The translations under genes and the position numbers were made by a program. The notes beneath the pieces are model-generated. The model was not told where the DNA came from, did no database searches, and saw only the letters and a program-made list of their open reading frames with translations. A DNA stretch of 64,000 nt from Thalassobacter stenotrophicus (GTDB taxonomy: Bacteria > Pseudomonadota > Alphaproteobacteria > Rhodobacterales > Rhodobacteraceae): NCBI RefSeq assembly GCF_001458315.1, contig NZ_CYRX01000011.1, forward strand, positions 1 to 64,000, given 5' to 3'. Below are positions 58,998-64,000 of the stretch, piece after piece (the first letter of the stretch is position 1; every line of letters begins with the position of its first letter).

Positions 58998-60249
58998 GGT
59001 TAAAGACCTCGGCACCGGCGACATAGGTGGCCAGCACGCGACCCTCCATCCGGTGACCATCATAGGGAGTGTTCTTGGATTTTGACCGTAGGCGCGTGCG
59101 ATCCATCACGAAGGGCGCATCGGGATCAAACAGCACAAGATCCGCGGGCGCGCCCTCGGCCAAGCGCCCACCGGGCAGGCCCAAACGCTTGGCTGGGTTC
59201 AGGGACAGAGCGCGCCACAGCGTCGCGAGATCCATGTGACCTGCGTGCACCAACCGCATCGCAGCGGGCAACAGTGTTTCGAGCGCGACAGCCCCTGAGG
59301 CCGCCTCCTCAAAGGGGAGACGTTTGCTTTCTTCGTCCTGCGGGGTGTGCATCGAGCTGATGATATCAATCGCGCCAGACGCCACGGCCTCGGCGATCGC
59401 GATGCGGTCTTCTTCGGCGCGAAGGGGCGGTTTGATTTTGAAGAACGTGCGGTAGTCATCCACATCCAGCGCGTTCAGTGTGAGGTGGTGGATTGAGGTG
59501 CCCGCCGTCACGTCCAGCCCTGCCGCCTTAGCCCGTTCCAGCGCGGGCAGTGCATGGGCCGTGGTGATCTGATCGGCGTGGTATCGCACGCCCGTCATCT
59601 CAACTAACGCGAGGTCACGTTCCAGCCCGATCCGCTCAGCAAGAGGAGAAACCCCCGGCAAACCACGCAGCGTCGCAAACTTGCCCGAGGTCACCGACGA
59701 CCCTGCCGAAAGGCCCGGCTCTTGGGGGTGGGCGATGACCAGCGCGCCGAGGCCACGGGCATAGGTCATGGCGCGTGACAAAACCTTGGTGTTGGTCACG
59801 ACAGCATCGCAATCAGTAAAGGCAAGCGCGCCTGCGTCCTGCAAAAACCCGATCTCGACCATCTCACGGCCTTCGCGGCCCTTGGTCAGTGCGGCCATCT
59901 GGTGAACATTGACCCGCGCCATGTCCCGCCCCCGCCGCAGCGCGTATTCCAGCGTTTCGGGCGTATCGACAGCCGGGTCCGTGTCGGGACGGCAAACAAT
60001 CGTCGTAACGCCGCCCGCCACTGCCGCCGCACCCGCTGTGCGAAAGCTCTCTTTGTGGCGTTCGCCGGGTTCACCAACCTTAACACCCATGTCGACAATC
60101 CCGGGGGCGAGGTATTTGCCACCCCCGTCAATCACCCGGTCCGCAGGACCATCGGCGGTGATGACACCGTTCTCAATGCGCAGCGCGCCAAGGGTTTCGG
60201 TGCCCTGTTCAGGATCAATCAGGCGGACGTTTTCAAAGCGCAGGCTCAT
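58987..60249 (-). CDS. pyrC: dihydroorotase (class I, PyrC-type amidohydrolase)
   Basis: A 420-aa amidohydrolase closing carbamoyl-aspartate to dihydroorotate. Several standard metal sites of active dihydroorotases look altered: the usual DxHxH after GxxDxHVH is GIVDMGVKVGEPGERHKESF, without the His pair, while ITTAHAL, TSIHHLTL and SMHTPQDEESK are kept. This resembles the PyrX-like, non-catalytic partner of PyrB; such paralogues are common beside pyrB. A true dihydroorotase may be encoded elsewhere. The start ATG 60249 overlaps the preceding stop. Confidence 0.8.
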   Translation of the reverse strand: MSLRFENVRLIDPEQGTETLGALRIENGVITADGPADRVIDGGGKYLAPGIVDMGVKVGEPGERHKESFRTAGAAAVAGGVTTIVCRPDTDPAVDTPETLEYALRRGRDMARVNVHQMAALTKGREGREMVEIGFLQDAGALAFTDCDAVVTNTKVLSRAMTYARGLGALVIAHPQEPGLSAGSSVTSGKFATLRGLPGVSPLAERIGLERDLALVEMTGVRYHADQITTAHALPALERAKAAGLDVTAGTSIHHLTLNALDVDDYRTFFKIKPPLRAEEDRIAIAEAVASGAIDIISSMHTPQDEESKRLPFEEAASGAVALETLLPAAMRLVHAGHMDLATLWRALSLNPAKRLGLPGGRLAEGAPADLVLFDPDAPFVMDRTRLRSKSKNTPYDGHRMEGRVLATYVAGAEVFNHAA

Positions 60250-60689
60250 CTGGCGGCTCGCTCCCACAAGTGTTGCTCTAGCCATATGGCATGGCGGAGG
60301 TTTTGGATCGCATACGTGGTCTTGCCCCGGCCACGCAAGTGTAGCGTCGCGCCGATGCGGCGAATATGGGTGATCTGCTCATACCGCAGAGACCACAAAA
60401 GCCGCCCCTGCTGGACCTCTGCGATGCGGTGGGTCGTGAGCAAATAATCGGATGGGCGCCGCAGGCTGGCCAGCGCAACAAGCGGCGCAAGCCCTAGCGC
60501 GGTCGTCAGCAGCGTGGTGCCATCCGGGTCATAGGCCCCGCCGCGCAAAAGCGCGACAAACGCCATGCCGGCGGGAATGCACAGCACCGCAAGAAGCAGT
60601 TCGCTGAGCAAACGGACCTCTCGGTCCTCTTGCAGCCACATCACGGCGCGCTCATCAGGCAGGGGCAGGCGTGGCACATCGCGGGTCAT
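60246..60689 (-). CDS. membrane protein with PH-like region
   Basis: A 147-aa protein with two hydrophobic segments near residues 26-45 and 57-74 and a C-terminal basic region (DYLLTTHRIAEVQQGRLLWSLRY), reminiscent of bacterial PH-domain membrane proteins (YdbT/DUF304-like). Function unknown. Its start overlaps the preceding gene and its stop overlaps pyrC, so it is an integral part of the pyrB-pyrC transcription unit. Confidence 0.7.
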   Translation of the reverse strand: MTRDVPRLPLPDERAVMWLQEDREVRLLSELLLAVLCIPAGMAFVALLRGGAYDPDGTTLLTTALGLAPLVALASLRRPSDYLLTTHRIAEVQQGRLLWSLRYEQITHIRRIGATLHLRGRGKTTYAIQNLRHAIWLEQHLWERAAR

Positions 60690-61228
60690 CCGCCCTGCCC
60701 CAACCAAATCAGCAAAAGGATAACGGCCACCACGATAATGACCCAAGGCTGCGGCGTGCGGCGCGGAGGTACGAACGGCGTCTTGGGGGCGGCGGGTGTC
60801 AAATCCACCTCAGGCATCTCACGCGGAGCAGTGTCCGCCGGAATAGGAGCAAGACTGGCGATGTGGCGGATGTGAGCGGGCATGTGCAGCGTTACCTCGG
60901 CCCGGCCCAGCGCACGCGGGGTCAGGATGATCACATCGCCGCCCAAGCCATCGAGCCGCGCCTTGGATTGCGCAAGGACCTCTGGCGCGATGTCATACGC
61001 CTCTTGCAGGTAGCTGCGCAGCCCCATGCCCGCAATATCGGCCACGGCGAACACCTCAGCCCCAGTTGGGTCCAACGCGGGGTGATCGAACAGCATCGGC
61101 AGGGTCGTATCGACGGCCGACGGATCCTCAAGCTGGCTCAGGAACGTCTGCCGTTCTGGACCGGTGTCCGTATCGCTGACGGCAAAGATGTGGATGCGCG
61201 TGTCGTGAGCCGGAATGCTGAGGTTCAT
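60686..61228 (-). CDS. hypothetical protein with C-terminal membrane anchor
   Basis: A 180-aa protein: soluble N-terminal 125 residues (HIFAVSDTDTGPERQTFLSQ; VFAVADIAGMGLRSYLQEAY), a Pro-rich linker (PKTPFVPPRRTPQP) and a single C-terminal helix (VIIVVAVILLLIWLGQGG), a tail-anchor layout. I do not recognise the family. It begins 18 bases after pyrB and overlaps the PH-like gene by 4 bases; both intervene between two pyrimidine genes. Confidence 0.75.
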   Translation of the reverse strand: MNLSIPAHDTRIHIFAVSDTDTGPERQTFLSQLEDPSAVDTTLPMLFDHPALDPTGAEVFAVADIAGMGLRSYLQEAYDIAPEVLAQSKARLDGLGGDVIILTPRALGRAEVTLHMPAHIRHIASLAPIPADTAPREMPEVDLTPAAPKTPFVPPRRTPQPWVIIVVAVILLLIWLGQGG

Positions 61229-61246
61229 GTCCGCGCGCCCCTTTTC

Positions 61247-62200
61247 CTAGACCATAACACCCGCAGAGGCCCGGGATTCGCGCAAGTTACGCGCAAGCAA
61301 ATCCATCGCGGCCATACGCACGGCCACGCCCATCTCCACCTGTTCTTGGATGACAGAGCGGTTGATGTCGTCGGCCAGCGTGCCGTCGATCTCGACCCCG
61401 CGGTTCATCGGGCCGGGGTGCATGACGATGGCGTCGTCCTTTGCATGGCTCAGCTTTTCCGCGTCCAGCCCGTAGCGGTGATAATATTCGCGTTCTGACG
61501 GGATGAAGCCGCCGTCCATACGCTCACGCTGAAGGCGGAGCATCATCACGACGTCGGCGCCCGCAAGGCCCTCGCGCATATCATCATAAACCTCGACCCC
61601 GAACTCGGACACGCCCGAGGGCATCAAGGTCGGTGGCCCCACAAGGCGCACGCGGTTTTCCATTTTGCCCAGCAGGATGAGGTTTGAGCGCGCCACACGG
61701 CTGTGTGCAATATCGCCACAGATGGCGATGGTCAGGCGGTGCAACCGCCCCTTGGCACGGCGGATCGTGAGCGCATCCAGCAACGCCTGCGTCGGATGTT
61801 CGTGCCGCCCGTCACCTGCGTTCAGGACCGCGCAGTTGACCTTTTGCGCCAGCAAATCCACCGCGCCGGAGTGCGGGTGCCGCACGACCAGCAAATCTGG
61901 GTGCATCGCATTCAGCGTGAGGGCCGTATCAATCAGGGTCTCGCCCTTTTTGATGCTGCTGGCCTGCATCGCCATATTCATGACATCCGCGCCCAGCCGC
62001 TTGCCCGCCAGTTCAAAACTGGCCTGCGTGCGGGTCGAATTCTCGAAGAACATGTTGATCTGGGTCAGGCCCGCCAACGCGTCGCTGTGTTTGACCACGC
62101 CACGACCCAGTTCGGCGTACCGATCGGACAGGTCCAACAGCGTTGTGATTTCAGTAGGATGGAGGGGCTCAATGCCCAAGAGGTGCTTCTGTGTGAACAT
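61247..62200 (-). CDS. pyrB: aspartate carbamoyltransferase catalytic chain
   Basis: A 317-aa enzyme forming carbamoyl-aspartate from aspartate and carbamoyl phosphate, the first committed pyrimidine step. The carbamoyl-phosphate motif is [20 protein letters not shown], with [19 protein letters not shown] and [16 protein letters not shown], and [13 protein letters not shown] near the end. ATG 62200 gives the usual length; over 100 further in-frame upstream codons overlap the divergent glycosylase gene and are spurious. No pyrI is adjacent. Confidence 0.95.
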   Translation of the reverse strand: MFTQKHLLGIEPLHPTEITTLLDLSDRYAELGRGVVKHSDALAGLTQINMFFENSTRTQASFELAGKRLGADVMNMAMQASSIKKGETLIDTALTLNAMHPDLLVVRHPHSGAVDLLAQKVNCAVLNAGDGRHEHPTQALLDALTIRRAKGRLHRLTIAICGDIAHSRVARSNLILLGKMENRVRLVGPPTLMPSGVSEFGVEVYDDMREGLAGADVVMMLRLQRERMDGGFIPSEREYYHRYGLDAEKLSHAKDDAIVMHPGPMNRGVEIDGTLADDINRSVIQEQVEMGVAVRMAAMDLLARNLRESRASAGVMV

Positions 62201-62304
62201 CTCGACCGCCTTGTTCAGGTTGAGGCGGTATAGACCCGTGGGGGCGGCACGTGCAAGCACTGCGGCCCCTTTCCACGCCGGAGCAGGCGCACTACTCTGC
62301 ACAA

Positions 62305-63096
62305 ATGGATTCTCTGGATCAGATGGATAGCGCGACGGCCCTTGCCCTGCTGGAATGGCAGGTTGAGATGGGCGTGAGCGATGCCATTCTGGTGGATCCA
62401 GTGGATCGCTACGCATTGGCAGCCAAGGCCCCCAAGCCCGCAGCCCCCGCAAAACCGAACGGCCGAGCGGCCCCGCCACAACTCCCCCCCGAGGTCGATA
62501 CTGTCGCCGCCGCCAAAGAAGCCGCCGCAAGTGCCACCGATTTAGCCGGGCTAGAGGCCGCGATGGCAGGTTACACCCATTGCAACCTGCGCCAAGGCGC
62601 GCGGAACCTTGTGTTTAGCGATGGGCGCGCGGATGCCCGCGTTATGATTATTGGTGAGGCCCCCGCCCGCGATGAGGACCAGCAGGGCAAGCCCTTTGTC
62701 GGCCAATCCGGGCATCTGTTCGACAAGATGTTTGCCGCCATCGGCATGGCCCGCGACCACGCCGAGCCGCATGCCGCCCTGTATCTGACAAACGTTCTGC
62801 CGTGGCGCCCGCCCCATGACCGCGACCCAAAACCCGAAGAAGTCGCCATGATGCTGCCGTTTCTGACTCGGCATGTGGAATTGGCGAACCCGGATTTCAT
62901 CGTGCTGATGGGCAATCACGCCTGCCGCACCGCCCTTGGCAAGGCGGGGATCACCCGGCTGCGCGGCACGTGGACCGAAAGCTTTGGCAAGCCGACCTTG
63001 CCGATGTTCCACCCCGATTACCTCCTGCGCACGCCAGCAGCCAAGCGCGACGCTTGGGCCGATCTTTTGGCGCTACAGGCGCGTCTTCTTTCATAA
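62305..63096 (+). CDS. uracil-DNA glycosylase family 4-like protein lacking iron-sulphur cysteines
   Basis: A 263-aa protein with the family-4 core: [20 protein letters not shown] near residue 113, [38 protein letters not shown] and [19 protein letters not shown]. Family 4 enzymes bind a [4Fe-4S] cluster by four Cys; here only two Cys occur in the whole chain (in YTHCNL and NHAC), and Trp replaces the Cys before RPP. An N-terminal extension of about 85 residues (Ala/Pro-rich) is present. It probably excises uracil from DNA but without a cluster. It is divergent from pyrB. Confidence 0.85.
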   Translation: MDSLDQMDSATALALLEWQVEMGVSDAILVDPVDRYALAAKAPKPAAPAKPNGRAAPPQLPPEVDTVAAAKEAAASATDLAGLEAAMAGYTHCNLRQGARNLVFSDGRADARVMIIGEAPARDEDQQGKPFVGQSGHLFDKMFAAIGMARDHAEPHAALYLTNVLPWRPPHDRDPKPEEVAMMLPFLTRHVELANPDFIVLMGNHACRTALGKAGITRLRGTWTESFGKPTLPMFHPDYLLRTPAAKRDAWADLLALQARLLS

Positions 63097-63120
63097 ACCC
63101 CAAACGGCGAACCCTGCACC

Positions 63121-63744
63121 ATGCCCATTGATCTGTTGCTCTATCTTGCGTTTTTGCCCGCTGTTCTGGCCCTTGTTGTCACACCGGGCCCTGACATGAT
63201 GTTTGCGATGGCCCAAGGGCTGCGCGGCGGCACCCGTGTGGCTGTGGCCGCGGCTGCGGGCATTTCCGCAGGCGCGTTGATCAATGCGACCCTCGCGGGT
63301 GCAGGCCTAGGTTACGTCGTAGAACGCGCGCCTTGGGTGTTTGGCGTCGTGCGTTGGGTTGGCGTGGCCTATCTGGCATATCTTGCATGGAAAACGCTGA
63401 CCACGCCGCTGACGGGTGAAAGCAAAGCAAAAATCCGTCCTTCACGGGCGTTTCGTGACGGGTTGATCGTGAACCTGTCAAACCCGTCGGTGATCTTTTT
63501 CATCCTCGCGTTCATCCCCCAATTCGTGGATCCCACGCGCCCGATTTTCGCACAATTCGTCATTTATGGCGCGACCATCGCCGTGTTGGGGTTTGGCGTC
63601 AAATCCACCGCTGGGGCCTTTGCGGGACAGCTCGGCCCGTGGCTGGCGCGCAGCCCGCGCGCGGAACGCACATTGCGCTGGGTGACGGCAAGCGTCTTTG
63701 GCGCCCTAGCCGCCCGAGTCGCCCTAACAGGAGTAAAAGCATGA
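63121..63744 (+). CDS. LysE-family amino-acid exporter
   Basis: A 207-aa inner-membrane protein of the LysE/RhtB family, with about six helices. The signature VVTPGPDMMFAMAQGLRGG is at residues 20-38, with GVAYLAYLAWKTL near 80 and FRDGLIVNLSNPSVIFFILA near 117. It exports amino acids or derivatives; the substrate is not predictable. Its stop overlaps the moaB start by 4 bases. Confidence 0.92.
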   Translation: MPIDLLLYLAFLPAVLALVVTPGPDMMFAMAQGLRGGTRVAVAAAAGISAGALINATLAGAGLGYVVERAPWVFGVVRWVGVAYLAYLAWKTLTTPLTGESKAKIRPSRAFRDGLIVNLSNPSVIFFILAFIPQFVDPTRPIFAQFVIYGATIAVLGFGVKSTAGAFAGQLGPWLARSPRAERTLRWVTASVFGALAARVALTGVKA

Positions 63745-64000
63745 GCCGTATTGACGAAACCCTCGACTTTATCCCGGTTCGGATCGCCGTTTTGACGGTG
63801 TCGGACACCCGCGAGTTGAGCGAGGATCGCTCTGGTGATGTGCTAGCGGGCCGGATCGAAGCGGCAGGTCATACATTGGCTGACCGCAAAATCATTCGTG
63901 ATGAACGCCACGAAATTGCGGATCAACTGCGCGCGTGGTGCGCCGATCCGCAGGTGGATATCGTGATCTCAACGGGCGGGACCGGGCTAACGGGGCGCGA
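63741..64000 (+). CDS. moaB: molybdenum cofactor biosynthesis protein B, N-terminal part
   Basis: The first 86 codons of a MoaB/MogA-type protein that adenylates molybdopterin, cut by the window end. It starts MSRIDETLDFIPVRIAVLTV and includes SDTRELSEDRSGDVLAGRI and DIVISTGGTGLTGR, the pterin-binding loop. AGGAG precedes the ATG. Its product would be needed by the CO dehydrogenase encoded at 31-35 kb, though the genes are far apart. Confidence 0.92.
   Translation, partial: MSRIDETLDFIPVRIAVLTVSDTRELSEDRSGDVLAGRIEAAGHTLADRKIIRDERHEIADQLRAWCADPQVDIVISTGGTGLTGR

Overview
The window reads as a chromosomal segment of a Rhodobacterales (Roseobacter-type) alphaproteobacterium. This rests on the GC-rich coding sequence, a glycerol ABC-transporter operon in the rhizobial/roseobacter order glpD-S-T-P-Q-U-V-K, a form I aerobic CO dehydrogenase (cox) operon, the hemD-Mic60-hemY arrangement, and a GC-rich extragenic element at 46591-46640 of a type I remember from this order. 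No species can be named. Genes are tightly packed with many 1-4 base start/stop overlaps. I see no insertion sequence, prophage, CRISPR array or rRNA; there is one tRNA (Val). No stretch over 300 bases lacks a gene.

Layout. 1-144: possible edge of an unrecognised minus-strand gene. 195-11554: glycerol uptake and catabolism (importer GlpSTPQUV, kinase GlpK, dehydrogenase GlpD, an iron-type alcohol dehydrogenase) facing the DeoR repressor gene glpR across a region with a perfect 10-bp inverted repeat. 11551-14233: a fluoroacetate-dehalogenase-like hydrolase, a LysR regulator and a TauE/SafE permease. 14230-19092: class I two-subunit fumarase/tartrate dehydratase in one operon with a four-subunit fumarate-reductase-type complex whose flavoprotein has Cys where the FAD-linking His normally sits. 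19181-20219: nitroreductase and a 61-aa protein.

20353-29676: the least conventional part. It holds a winged-helix/TolB-like/TPR regulator, a PAP2/vanadium-haloperoxidase-family protein with an N-terminal Gly-Gly-Val tandem repeat, a subtilisin-family peptidase, an animal-type heme peroxidase, and one polypeptide joining an LCAT-like lipase to a trypsin-like protease. All enzymes keep their catalytic residues and none shows a signal peptide. I regard this as the best candidate for an undescribed system. 29797-39319: cox locus with the MHYT-LytTR regulator CoxC, CoxMSL (active-site Gln240, Cys388 and Glu763 in place), CoxDEF, a 33-codon candidate small gene, CoxG and CoxI. Two 12-bp direct repeats 21 bp apart sit just upstream of coxM and look like a LytTR site.

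39332-64000: mostly core genes: hemY, Mic60-like, hemD, tsaD, gpsA, YciI, EVE, pyrF, NfeD/SPFH pair, dinB, dapE, membrane-anchored nuclease, aldehyde dehydrogenase, 1-Cys peroxiredoxin, rpmJ, tRNA-Val, N-formylglutamate amidohydrolase, MipA-like protein, dapD, LOG protein, a DUF805-plsY-pyrC-PH-anchor-pyrB minus-strand run, a uracil-DNA-glycosylase-like protein without iron-sulphur cysteines, a LysE exporter and the start of moaB. Glycerol-3-phosphate links several parts: GlpK makes it, GlpD oxidises it, GpsA makes it from dihydroxyacetone phosphate and PlsY acylates its activated pathway partner.
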